From CAJXZP01 sp964195485 (GTDB lineage: Bacteria; Bacteroidota; Bacteroidia; Flavobacteriales_G; Salibacteraceae), in assembly GCA_964195485.1 (NCBI GenBank), contig CAXMPG010000018.1, forward strand, positions 1-9,979: a DNA stretch of 9,979 nt. Reading direction: 5' to 3'. The translations under genes were made by a program, and so were the position numbers. Below the pieces are notes generated by a model. That model saw only the letters and a list, made by a program, of their open reading frames with translations, did no database searches and was not told the origin of the DNA. Within the stretch, counting starts at the first letter, position 1; each line of letters begins with the position of its first letter. This document shows, one piece after another, positions 1 to 6,476 of the stretch.

Positions 1-575
1 CCATTTTGCATGGCCTGCATATACGTACCTAATAACTCTTTATTCTCCGGCTGATTCATGTATTTTTTGAACTCTTCGGAACGGTATTGTTGTAACCTTC
101 TAATTTCTAAAGCTTGTAATTGAGCAGTATCAAATACACGCCCTTGAACAATGTAAAACTGACTCCCAGAACTCTTCTTATCAGGGTTTATATCATCCCC
201 TTCTCTAGCCGCAGCCAAAGCGCCTTTTTTGTGATATAAACCCGAAACAAATTCTGCTGGAATATCATACCCGGGACCACCATTTCCTAACATACTTCCT
301 TCTGGAGCATTTTTAGATTCTGGATCTCCTCCTTGAACCATAAACTGATTAATAACACGATGAAACAAAACGCTATCAAAAAACTGCTCATTAGCTAATT
401 TCAAAAAATTATCTCTATGCAAAGGCGTTTCATTGTACAATTTGATTTTCATCACTCCAAACTTGGTAGTAATCTCCACCATTGATTCTTTTTCCTTTTT
501 GTCTCCAAAAGAAAGCAACCCAATGATTAACACACCTGTAATTGCAACAAAAACGCTCTTAAATCCTTTATTCAT
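1..575 (-). CDS. Cyclophilin-type peptidyl-prolyl cis-trans isomerase (3' end outside window)
   Basis: Partial gene; 191 full codons are visible and there is no stop before the left edge. It encodes a cyclophilin that isomerises X-Pro bonds to help protein folding. Residues 9-24 are a hydrophobic signal peptide or signal anchor with no lipobox Cys, so the enzyme probably works in the periplasm, secreted or anchored to the inner membrane. The active-site block is clear: FHRVI (71-75, catalytic Arg73), FMVQGGDP (78-85), and GSQFYI (137-142). After GSQFYIVQG comes a charged, helical insertion (about 145-190, rich in Q, E, R and K). Such an insertion between the active-site block and the C-terminal strand is common in Bacteroidota cyclophilins. 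The C-terminal part of the fold lies off the window. The start is the ATG at 573-575, which gives an intact signal segment and sits about 18 nt below a matching promoter. It is divergent from tyrS. Confidence 0.93.
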   Translation of the reverse strand, partial: MNKGFKSVFVAITGVLIIGLLSFGDKKEKESMVEITTKFGVMKIKLYNETPLHRDNFLKLANEQFFDSVLFHRVINQFMVQGGDPESKNAPEGSMLGNGGPGYDIPAEFVSGLYHKKGALAAAREGDDINPDKKSSGSQFYIVQGRVFDTAQLQALEIRRLQQYRSEEFKKYMNQPENKELLGTYMQAMQN

Positions 576-592
576 AGTAAAAAATATTTGCT

Positions 593-622
593 CAAAGTAA
601 ACCAAAGAATCACACGTAGCAA
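593..622 (-). promoter_or_regulatory. Bacteroidota-type promoter for the cyclophilin gene
   Basis: On the minus strand TTG (620-622) is followed by 19 nt and then TTACTTTG (593-600), one mismatch from the Bacteroidota -7 consensus TAnnTTTG. The spacing fits the usual 17-20 nt. Its -7 box ends 17 nt above the cyclophilin ATG. Found by eye; no transcript evidence. Confidence 0.55.
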
Positions 623-690
623 CTAATTTTATGAAGTGAAAATCAAAATGCATTAATAATCAATAATAATGGTCATTCAAGTTTGAAAAT

Positions 691-698
691 TATCTTTG
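691..698 (+). promoter_or_regulatory. -7 element of the tyrS promoter
   Basis: TATCTTTG is a perfect TAnnTTTG match, 22 nt before the tyrS ATG. No TTG lies at the expected -33 distance; ATG at 669-671 (19-nt spacing) is the nearest likeness. The downstream TCGCCC resembles the region below the promoter at 2389. No Shine-Dalgarno site is visible before the ATG, as is usual in this phylum. Confidence 0.6.
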
Positions 699-720
699 TC
701 GCCCTTATAAACAATACAAT

Positions 721-1986
721 ATGGACTTAGTAAAAGAACTCACTTGGCGTGGATTAATACACGACATCATGCCTGGAACAGAAGATTTGTTGAATAAAGA
801 AATGATTTCTGGTTACGTAGGTTTTGACCCAACAGCCGATTCATTGCATATTGGGAATTTAGTTCCCATTATGTTATTGGTACATTTACAACGTGCCGGA
901 CATCGTCCGCTCGCTTTAGTTGGTGGTGCTACGGGTATGATTGGTGACCCATCTGGTAAAAGTTCAGAACGTAATTTACTGGATTTAGATGTAATGCAAC
1001 ACAATTTAGACTGTCAAACAGCTCAACTAGAAAAATTCTTGGATTTTGATTGTGGTGAAAACTCCGCCAAAGTGGTTAACAATTACGATTGGTTTAAAAA
1101 CATGAATTTTTTAGACTTTATCCGTGATACCGGAAAGCACATAACCGTAAACTACATGATGAGTAAGGATTCGGTAAAAAACAGATTAGCAGGCGAAGGA
1201 ATGTCTTTTACAGAGTTTACCTACCAGTTAATTCAAGGATATGATTTCTACCATTTATACCAAAACGAGAATTGTAAAATTCAAATGGGTGGATCAGACC
1301 AATGGGGAAACATTGTAACAGGAACAGAATTAATTAGAAGAAAAGCTAGAGGTACTGGATTTGCTTTAACGGCACCATTAATTAAAAAAGCAGATGGTTC
1401 TAAATTCGGGAAATCAGAAGGTGGAAATGTATGGTTAGATAAAAACCGAACATCACCTTATAAATTTTACCAATATTGGCTAAACTCATCTGACGAAGAT
1501 GCCGAAAAATACATCAAGGTTTTCACCTTATTAGATGAGTCAACCATTAATGGATTAATTGAGCAACATAACGAAGCGCCACATCAAAGAATTCTTCAAA
1601 AACGTTTAGCAGAAGAAATTACGGTTACTGTTCACTCTGAAGAAGATTTAAAGACCGCTATTGAAGCTTCTAACATCTTATTTGGAAAAGCAACCGCTGA
1701 TAGTTTAAAGAATTTAAATGAAGATGATTTCCTTTCTATTTTTGATGGTGTTCCTCAGGGAGAGCTTGCCAACTGGAACGGAATGAATATTATTGACGCT
1801 CTTGCAGAATGTGGATTCCTGAAATCAAAAGGAGAAGCTAGACGTGCTCTTAAAGAAAATTCTATTTCAATAAATAAAGAAAAAGTAAACGAAGAGTTAA
1901 ATTTAAGTGAGTCTAATCTCATTAGTGATAAGTATATCCTTTTACAGAGAGGAAAGAAAAATTACTTTCTTCTTACCATAAAATAA
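721..1986 (+). CDS. tyrS: Tyrosyl-tRNA synthetase
   Basis: Cytoplasmic class I aminoacyl-tRNA synthetase (EC 6.1.1.1) that charges tRNA-Tyr with tyrosine using ATP. At 421 residues it has the usual bacterial TyrS length. The Rossmann catalytic domain (about 1-230) carries the HIGH-type motif as HIGN (43-46), the tyrosine-pocket segment TYQLIQGYDF (167-176), GGSDQWGN (190-197), and the KMSKS loop in the form KFGKS (228-232), typical of the TyrS type that includes E. coli and Bacillus enzymes. An anticodon-binding helical domain follows, and then a C-terminal S4 RNA-binding domain (about 357-419, with the conserved GEARRAL stretch). The start is the first ATG, just below a good promoter, and gives the usual N-terminus. 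It is monocistronic: own promoter, and a strong hairpin 10 bp after the stop. No Tyr T-box leader would be expected in this phylum and none is seen. Confidence 0.98.
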   Translation: MDLVKELTWRGLIHDIMPGTEDLLNKEMISGYVGFDPTADSLHIGNLVPIMLLVHLQRAGHRPLALVGGATGMIGDPSGKSSERNLLDLDVMQHNLDCQTAQLEKFLDFDCGENSAKVVNNYDWFKNMNFLDFIRDTGKHITVNYMMSKDSVKNRLAGEGMSFTEFTYQLIQGYDFYHLYQNENCKIQMGGSDQWGNIVTGTELIRRKARGTGFALTAPLIKKADGSKFGKSEGGNVWLDKNRTSPYKFYQYWLNSSDEDAEKYIKVFTLLDESTINGLIEQHNEAPHQRILQKRLAEEITVTVHSEEDLKTAIEASNILFGKATADSLKNLNEDDFLSIFDGVPQGELANWNGMNIIDALAECGFLKSKGEARRALKENSISINKEKVNEELNLSESNLISDKYILLQRGKKNYFLLTIK

Positions 1987-1996
1987 AAAAAACACA

Positions 1997-2034
1997 AAAG
2001 ATTGAAGCTTAATACTTTTTAGGCTTCAATCTTT
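1997..2034 (+). terminator. Rho-independent terminator after tyrS
   Basis: A perfect 12-bp stem (1997-2008 with 2023-2034) extends inward through one T-G wobble and three A-T pairs to 16 bp with a 6-nt loop (2013-2018). It starts 10 bp after the tyrS stop. The T-tract on the plus strand is broken (TTTATTTCTTAT). The minus strand has a longer one (eight T at 1985-1992 as read on that strand), so it may stop traffic from either side. Confidence 0.85.
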
Positions 2035-2055
2035 ATTTCTTATCTATTATTACCC

Positions 2056-2063
2056 TACATTTG
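2056..2063 (+). promoter_or_regulatory. Candidate -7 element for the DUF2007 gene
   Basis: TACATTTG is a perfect TAnnTTTG match lying between the tyrS terminator and the next start codon, 50 nt before the ATG. No TTG is present at -33. The position right after a terminator makes a promoter here necessary, which supports it. Confidence 0.45.
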
Positions 2064-2064
2064 T

Positions 2065-2081
2065 AACGTGTGAAAACGTGT
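2065..2081 (+). repeat. Short direct repeat in the DUF2007 leader
   Basis: AACGTGT occurs at 2065-2071 and again at 2075-2081, exactly 10 bp apart, so both copies face the same side of the helix. TGTAAC flanks them at 2062-2067 and 2079-2084. It begins immediately below the candidate -7 box, over the likely transcription start. This could be a repressor site, but so short a repeat may be chance. Confidence 0.3.
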
Positions 2082-2113
2082 AACTTTAATTACAACTCCT
2101 TAAACCAATAATT

Positions 2114-2338
2114 ATGTCAAGCCTTTTAAAAATCCATACAGATACCGAAATCACCATTTCAAGATTAAAAGGAGAACTTTATCTCCAAGGAATTTCCACT
2201 ATAACTAAAAATGGTTTTCAATCGGGTAACTCGGCTGGCTTTGGTGGTGGATTACCGGATGTTTTGGATTTGTATATTGATAGCGATGACAAGGAAAAAG
2301 CTTTAGAAATAATCAATTCCATAATTAACCCTAAGTAA
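2114..2338 (+). CDS. Small DUF2007 protein (putative signal-transducing, PII-like fold)
   Basis: A 74-residue soluble protein with no signal peptide or membrane segment. It looks like the DUF2007 family: an N-terminal strand with a TD(T)E-initiated helix (about 8-26), a LYLQGI helix-strand step (22-28), a Gly-rich middle stretch (GFGGGLPDVLDLYID, about 43-57), and a closing helix that begins after DSDD (57-60, KEKALEIINSI). The family is described as putative signal-transducing with a ferredoxin-like, PII-related fold; its molecular role is not known. The ATG at 2114 has an A/T-rich upstream region and no Shine-Dalgarno site. It probably has its own promoter (2056). Its stop is 64 bp before the DUF5522 gene, which has a promoter of its own, so the two are likely separate units. 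Confidence 0.75.
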   Translation: MSSLLKIHTDTEITISRLKGELYLQGISTITKNGFQSGNSAGFGGGLPDVLDLYIDSDDKEKALEIINSIINPK

Positions 2339-2388
2339 ACATAGCGAACTTTACTGCACCCTAAGCTCTCAGAATAAATTCATAGTAT

Positions 2389-2396
2389 TACCTTTG
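2389..2396 (+). promoter_or_regulatory. -7 element of the DUF5522-hutU promoter, abutting the start codon
   Basis: TACCTTTG matches TAnnTTTG perfectly and is only 6 nt from the ATG at 2403. Since the element is centred near -7, transcription should begin at or within a few bases of that ATG, giving a leaderless or near-leaderless message. The 15 bases 2388-2402 differ from the tyrS promoter bases 690-704 at two positions, both transitions. No TTG is seen at -33. Confidence 0.55.
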
Positions 2397-2402
2397 CCGC
2401 CC

Positions 2403-2570
2403 ATGGCAAACGGAGGATTATTTGGTGCAAATGAGTTAGCACCTGAAGATTATTATTTATCGAAAGAAGGTTACAAGGTTTTTACGGAAGCCTATCATTT
2501 AAAACGTGGATACTGTTGTAAAAACAGCTGTCGTCACTGTCCTTATGGGTTTAATAGCAAAAAAAAATAA
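2403..2570 (+). CDS. DUF5522 small Cys-rich protein
   Basis: A 55-residue protein matching the DUF5522 family: a YY-x(4)-G-x-x-VFTEAYHLKRG lead (17-36) and the hallmark CCKNSCRHCPY (38-48). The four Cys (38, 39, 43, 46) with His45 look like a metal-binding knuckle, but the family has no known function. No signal peptide, so it is probably cytoplasmic. ATG 2403 is the only in-frame ATG before the conserved region; the ATG at 2431 is out of frame. The stop is followed after 2 bp by the hutU ATG, so the two are co-transcribed and probably translationally coupled. The gene ends in three Lys codons made of nine consecutive A (2559-2567). The phylogenetic spread of the family suggests a general rather than histidine-specific role; the link to hutU here is inference. 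Confidence 0.85.
   Translation: MANGGLFGANELAPEDYYLSKEGYKVFTEAYHLKRGYCCKNSCRHCPYGFNSKKK
2559..2567 (+). other. A9 slippage-prone tract at the DUF5522-hutU junction
   Basis: Nine A form the last three sense codons of the DUF5522 gene, directly before its TAA. A -1 ribosomal shift here, or a transcript carrying one extra A, would bypass that TAA: the frame then reads ATA ACT ATG with no stop and runs into hutU, giving a DUF5522-HutU fusion. A shift the other way meets a stop soon after. The geometry is read from sequence; whether slippage happens is unknown. Confidence 0.4.
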
Positions 2571-2572
2571 CT

Positions 2573-4612
2573 ATGAGCGATTTTAAAAACAGCATCAAAG
2601 CTGGAATTCCAAGTGAATTACCCGCATTAAAACCTTTCGATAATAGCGTAAGTCACGCTCCCAAGAGAAAGGATGTTTTGACGACTGCCGAAAAAGAATT
2701 GGCAGTTCGAAATGCTTTACGCTATTTTCCAAAAGAACAACATGCTGTTTTGGCTCCAGAATTTGCACAAGAACTCTTAGATTTCGGTCGAATCTATATG
2801 TATAGATTTCGCCCTGATTATGAGTTTTATGCACGTCCAATAACAGAGTATCCAGCAAAATGTCAACAAGCTGCGGCTATTATGCATATGATTCAAAACA
2901 ACTTGGATTATCGTGTGGCACAGCACCCACATGAGCTAATTACCTATGGAGGTAATGGAGCTGTATTTCAAAACTGGGCGCAATATTTATTGACGATGCA
3001 GTACTTGAGCGAAATGACTTCTGAGCAAACATTAGCAATGTATTCTGGTCACCCAATGGGTTTATATCCTTCGCATAAAGATGCTCCGAGAGTTGTTGTG
3101 ACTAACGGAATGATGGTTCCTAATTATTCTAAGCAAGACGATTGGGAAAAATTCAATGCATTGGGAGTTACCCAATTCGGACAAATGACCGCAGGTTCTT
3201 ATATGTACATTGGCCCGCAAGGTATTGTTCACGGAACTACCATTACGGTTTTGAATGGTTGTAGAATGATTGATGCTTCCAATGCGCTTAACGCAGGCTC
3301 TTCAGCTAGACCTATTACAAGTACAGGAACAGCAGGAAAGCTATTTGTATCTTCAGGATTAGGCGGAATGAGTGGCGCACAATCAAAGGCAGGTGATATT
3401 GCCGGTACGGTTACGGTGATTGCTGAGGTAAACCCAAAAGCATCTTACAAACGCCATGAACAAGGCTGGGTAGCCGAAGTTATTTCTGATTTAGATGAAC
3501 TAGTTACACGTGTTAGCAAGGCTAAAGCCGATAAAGAAGTTGTTTCTATAGCCTACGATGGGAACATTGTAGAAGTATGGGAAAAGTTTGACGAAGCTAA
3601 CCTTTATATTGATTTAGGTTCTGACCAAACTTCACTACACAATCCATGGGCTGGTGGTTACTACCCTGTTGGATTAAGCTATGAAGAGTCGAATGAATTA
3701 ATGGTTTCTGACCCAAAAGCGTTCAAAGAAAAGGTTCACGAATCTTTACGTAGACAAATTGCATCGATCAATAAACATGCTGCCAAAGGCACGTATTTCT
3801 TTGATTACGGAAATGCATTTTTACTGGAATCTTCACGCGCTGGTGCAGATGTAATGAGTGAAGACGGATTGACTTTCAAATACCCATCTTACGTAGAAGA
3901 TATCATGGGGCCAATGTGTTTTGATTATGGATTTGGACCATTCCGTTGGGTATGTGCATCTGGTAACCCAGATGATTTAGCCGTTACCGATCAAATAGCA
4001 TTGAATGTTTTAACTGAAATGAAAATCAATTCACCGATAGAGATTCAGCAGCAAATGCAGGATAATATTACGTGGATTAAAGGCGCACAAGAAAATAAAT
4101 TAGTAGTGGGTTCACAAGCGCGTATTCTTTACGCAGATGCCGAAGGACGTTCAAAAATTGCACTTGCTTTTAACGAAGCTATTAAAGAAGGTAAAATCGG
4201 ACCCATAGTTTTAGGTCGTGATCATCACGATGTTTCAGGTACGGATTCTCCGTTTCGTGAAACCGCAAATATTTACGATGGTTCAATGTTCACTGCAGAT
4301 ATGGCTATTCAAAATGTTATCGGAGATTCATTCCGTGGTGCTACTTGGGTTTCCATTCACAATGGTGGTGGTGTTGGCTGGGGGGAAGTAATCAACGGTG
4401 GTTTTGGCTTAGTACTAGACGGAACGGATGATGCCGCTCAACGCGCGAAGAAAATGTTATTCTGGGATGTAAATAACGGAATTAGTCGTAGAGCTTGGGC
4501 ACGTAACGAAGAAGCAAATTTTGCCATAAAACGTGAAATGGAACGTACGCCAGAATTGAAAGTTACTTTACCAAATATGGTATCGGATGACTTATTAAGT
4601 GATTTGTTTTAA
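2573..4612 (+). CDS. hutU: Urocanate hydratase (long form)
   Basis: Cytoplasmic NAD-dependent urocanase (EC 4.2.1.49), step two of histidine degradation, turning urocanate into 4-imidazolone-5-propionate. At 679 residues it is longer than the classic ~557-residue proteobacterial and Bacillus form; added sequence lies at the N-terminus (about 1-120) and in the middle. Family blocks are clear: YGGNGAVFQNW (125-135), MYSGHPMGLYPSHKDAPR (166-183), NAD-site GKLFVSSGLGGMSGAQ (255-270), FGPFRWVC (454-461; Cys461 corresponds to the Cys at the active site of the Pseudomonas enzyme), GRDHHD (548-553), and SIHNGGGVGWGE (594-605). Where the short form has a MG-x-S-x-H-AG segment after GGGVG, this one has WGEVINGG. 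It follows the DUF5522 gene by 2 bp and shares its promoter. No hutH, hutI or hutG is in the window, so the pathway genes are scattered or lie outside. No clear terminator is seen in the 99 bp after it. Confidence 0.93.
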   Translation: MSDFKNSIKAGIPSELPALKPFDNSVSHAPKRKDVLTTAEKELAVRNALRYFPKEQHAVLAPEFAQELLDFGRIYMYRFRPDYEFYARPITEYPAKCQQAAAIMHMIQNNLDYRVAQHPHELITYGGNGAVFQNWAQYLLTMQYLSEMTSEQTLAMYSGHPMGLYPSHKDAPRVVVTNGMMVPNYSKQDDWEKFNALGVTQFGQMTAGSYMYIGPQGIVHGTTITVLNGCRMIDASNALNAGSSARPITSTGTAGKLFVSSGLGGMSGAQSKAGDIAGTVTVIAEVNPKASYKRHEQGWVAEVISDLDELVTRVSKAKADKEVVSIAYDGNIVEVWEKFDEANLYIDLGSDQTSLHNPWAGGYYPVGLSYEESNELMVSDPKAFKEKVHESLRRQIASINKHAAKGTYFFDYGNAFLLESSRAGADVMSEDGLTFKYPSYVEDIMGPMCFDYGFGPFRWVCASGNPDDLAVTDQIALNVLTEMKINSPIEIQQQMQDNITWIKGAQENKLVVGSQARILYADAEGRSKIALAFNEAIKEGKIGPIVLGRDHHDVSGTDSPFRETANIYDGSMFTADMAIQNVIGDSFRGATWVSIHNGGGVGWGEVINGGFGLVLDGTDDAAQRAKKMLFWDVNNGISRRAWARNEEANFAIKREMERTPELKVTLPNMVSDDLLSDLF

Positions 4613-4711
4613 TATAATCTACCGCACCAAACATTTTGATTTGCTAAATAAGTGAATTGCCAGTTCTTTCATTACACTTGAATTCGCACACTGAAATTTG
4701 GAGTTATCCGC

Positions 4712-5722
4712 ATGAATAATACAGATATAAAAAAAGTACTTATTACGGGTGCAGGGGGTTTTGTTGGAGGTCAACTGGCTTTATTTTTAGCCGATAAAGG
4801 AATTGAGGTAAATGCGATGCATAGACCCGGATCTATGCTAAAACCAGAGCTAGCTAATCACACGAAAATTAATTCTGTTACCGCTAACCTAATTGATTTA
4901 GAATCGCTAGTAAAAGCCAGTAGTAATTGCGCTATTATTTTTCATTTAGCCGCATATGCGCAACCTTGGGCAAAAGACATGCAAACCTATTACGATATTA
5001 ATGTAGGTGGCACAATCAATGTTTTAGAAGCTGCAAAAGCCAATAATGTTACTCGCGTAGTGGCAACAGCCACTGCAGGCACATTTGGTCCACAAATAGA
5101 CGATTCGCTGATTACCGAAGAAATAAAGCAGACCCTTCCTCCTTTTACCGAATACGAACGCACCAAACAAATTGCGAACGAAAAAATTCAGGAATACGTT
5201 AAAAATGGGATGGACATCGTAACTGTTAGTCCAACAAGGGTTTTCGGACCAGGAAACTTAAGCGCAAGTAATGCCGTAACTAAACTGCTTGAAGATTACA
5301 TGTATAAAGGTTTTAGGTTTGTCCCCGGAGATGGCAGAACAGCCGGAAACTATGCCTACATTTCAGACATAATTAATGGTCATTACCTTGCTGCTATTAA
5401 TGGAAAAACGGGAGAGAACTATATTCTAGGTGGAGAGAACATGACCTATAGAGAATTGCTAGTTGCGTTTGGAGCGGCTACCGGAATTATAAGAAAACCA
5501 ATTGCAATTCCTCTTACAATAATGCTTGGCGCAGCTAACACGATGCAGTTTTTAGGAGATAAATTTGGTATCAAACCTAAGATTACCCCTCCTTTTATTA
5601 GAAAATACATGCATACTTGGGCTACAGATGTTAGCAAAGCAAAAAACCAGTTAGGATATACAGTTACACCATTTAAAGATGCGATAAAAGAAACGGCTGA
5701 TTGGATTAACTCACAACACTAA
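4712..5722 (+). CDS. NAD(P)-dependent epimerase/dehydratase (extended SDR family)
   Basis: A 336-residue extended short-chain dehydrogenase/reductase. The N-terminal Rossmann fold has the glycine motif G13-A-G-G16-F-V-G19, then HLAA (78-81), the Thr-rich TATAGTFG strand end that supplies the active-site Ser/Thr (119-126), and the catalytic pair Tyr148-x-x-x-Lys152. SPTRVFGPGN (173-182) follows. The C-terminal part is the variable substrate domain. Overall layout resembles dihydroflavonol-4-reductase/3-beta-hydroxysteroid-dehydrogenase-like members, which reduce or oxidise a hydroxyl on a sugar, sterol or flavonoid-like substrate; the substrate cannot be told from sequence. No signal peptide, so cytoplasmic. 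ATG 4712 sits 8 nt after GGAG, a Shine-Dalgarno-like site, and keeps the Rossmann strand at the usual distance. No convincing promoter is seen in the 99 bp after hutU, so read-through from hutU is possible. It converges on the next gene, stop to stop, with 6 bp between. Confidence 0.88.
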   Translation: MNNTDIKKVLITGAGGFVGGQLALFLADKGIEVNAMHRPGSMLKPELANHTKINSVTANLIDLESLVKASSNCAIIFHLAAYAQPWAKDMQTYYDINVGGTINVLEAAKANNVTRVVATATAGTFGPQIDDSLITEEIKQTLPPFTEYERTKQIANEKIQEYVKNGMDIVTVSPTRVFGPGNLSASNAVTKLLEDYMYKGFRFVPGDGRTAGNYAYISDIINGHYLAAINGKTGENYILGGENMTYRELLVAFGAATGIIRKPIAIPLTIMLGAANTMQFLGDKFGIKPKITPPFIRKYMHTWATDVSKAKNQLGYTVTPFKDAIKETADWINSQH

Positions 5723-5728
5723 CACAAC

Positions 5729-6259
5729 CTAACCCTTTGTTTTATAAATAATTACAGCCAAACCAAGAATAAAAACGAATACCGCAACCATCCACATTTT
5801 ATTGTTTTTTTCATTGGTAGGCATGGCAAACTTTGAATCTTGTAAAGAAGTTATAATATAGTCATCTTCCTCTTCATTTACAAAATGGTAATTGGCATGA
5901 TCGGGATTCACATCAAATAAAAAAGTATTGACAACCCATTTTATTTCTGAAGCAGACCTTTCAAATAGTAACTGAAATGTCATAGTTTTTGATTCCTCGT
6001 CCCTACCCAAATTCTCTACCGACTCCATCATCAAATTATTGCCGTTAGAATCAATAATAATGAAGTTTTGTCTGATATAATTGAATAAAACACCTTCTGT
6101 TTTATTTCGATTCAAATAATTAATTTCAGAAGCATGTGCGATTAACAGTGTCTCATATAAACTACACGGAATAATAGATTTCACTTCAAACTCGTCTCCG
6201 ATTTGAAACATCTCAAAAAAAGCTTTTGAAGAGGTTGAGCCCTCGAAAGTATTGTTCAT
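5729..6259 (-). CDS. Tail-anchored membrane protein of unknown function
   Basis: I do not recognise this 176-residue protein with certainty. There is no N-terminal signal peptide. Residues 1-150 form a soluble alpha/beta-looking region, then one strong hydrophobic segment (about 156-172) and a KTKG tail, which suggests a C-terminal anchor with the main domain in the cytoplasm. The stretch ASEINYLNRNKTEG (43-56) and NTFLFDVNPDHANYH (101-115) faintly recall the DUF6702 family, whose members contain a similar N-x-LF-x(4)-P-x-x-N pattern, but that family normally has a signal peptide and the likeness is weak. An acidic patch (EEEDD, 119-123) follows. The ATG at 6257-6259 is the first in frame that keeps the region intact. 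A good minus-strand promoter lies about 190 nt upstream, giving a long leader. It is downstream of the two-component operon but appears to be a separate unit. Confidence 0.7.
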   Translation of the reverse strand: MNNTFEGSTSSKAFFEMFQIGDEFEVKSIIPCSLYETLLIAHASEINYLNRNKTEGVLFNYIRQNFIIIDSNGNNLMMESVENLGRDEESKTMTFQLLFERSASEIKWVVNTFLFDVNPDHANYHFVNEEEDDYIITSLQDSKFAMPTNEKNNKMWMVAVFVFILGLAVIIYKTKG

Positions 6260-6406
6260 TTAACAGGTATTACTTCGCACTCAATAGTTGAATTAGTTAA
6301 GGTTAGTTTCTTACTACGTAAGGAAAATAAATCTCCGCTTGGCTCATACTTTCACAAGCATTTTACCAAGACAGAGATTCCACACAAATATTTTTATTGA
6401 AGTGAT

Positions 6407-6427
6407 TTAATTTCCCAACTCAACCAT
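6407..6427 (-). other. Tiny upstream ORF (6 codons) in the leader of the tail-anchored gene
   Basis: On the minus strand the ATG at 6425-6427 is preceded after 2 nt by AAGGAGAG-type sequence, the best Shine-Dalgarno match near here, and reads six codons (M V E L G N) to a TAA. A second 14-codon frame (MSQAEIYFPYVVRN) follows further down the same leader. Both lie between the promoter at 6447 and the gene start at 6259. A real leader peptide cannot be told from chance at this length. Confidence 0.2.
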
Positions 6428-6446
6428 CTCTCCTTATTCTACCTTA

Positions 6447-6476
6447 CAAAAGTAAAAACTAAGCGCATTGAAACAA
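6447..6476 (-). promoter_or_regulatory. Bacteroidota-type promoter for the tail-anchored protein gene
   Basis: On the minus strand TTG (6474-6476), 19 nt, then TACTTTTG (6447-6454): both boxes match TTG/TAnnTTTG and the spacing is right. This is the best two-box promoter in the window. Transcription would start near 6440, leaving a leader of about 180 nt before the ATG at 6259. The -33 box overlaps the left arm of the terminator hairpin at 6475-6494. Confidence 0.65.

Noticed and set aside
813..1004. Minus-strand 63-codon frame inside tyrS
   Set aside because: Antisense to conserved catalytic sequence; no start signals or family likeness.
2431..2433. ATG as alternative start for the DUF5522 protein
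   Set aside because: It is out of frame with the conserved Cys-rich region.
2595..2858. Minus-strand 87-codon frame inside hutU
   Set aside because: Antisense shadow of the HutU N-terminus with no recognisable features.
4613..4711. Terminator or promoter between hutU and the epimerase gene
   Set aside because: Only a bulged 8-bp hairpin (about 4650-4679) with no T-run, and near-miss -7 boxes (4673, 4693) lacking a properly spaced TTG; too weak to list.
5446..5637. Minus-strand hydrophobic 63-codon frame inside the epimerase gene
   Set aside because: Looks like a membrane protein but is antisense to a conserved SDR gene and lacks a promoter or ribosome site.
5715..5740. Shared bidirectional terminator between the converging genes
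   Set aside because: The 6-bp gap and flanks contain no hairpin.
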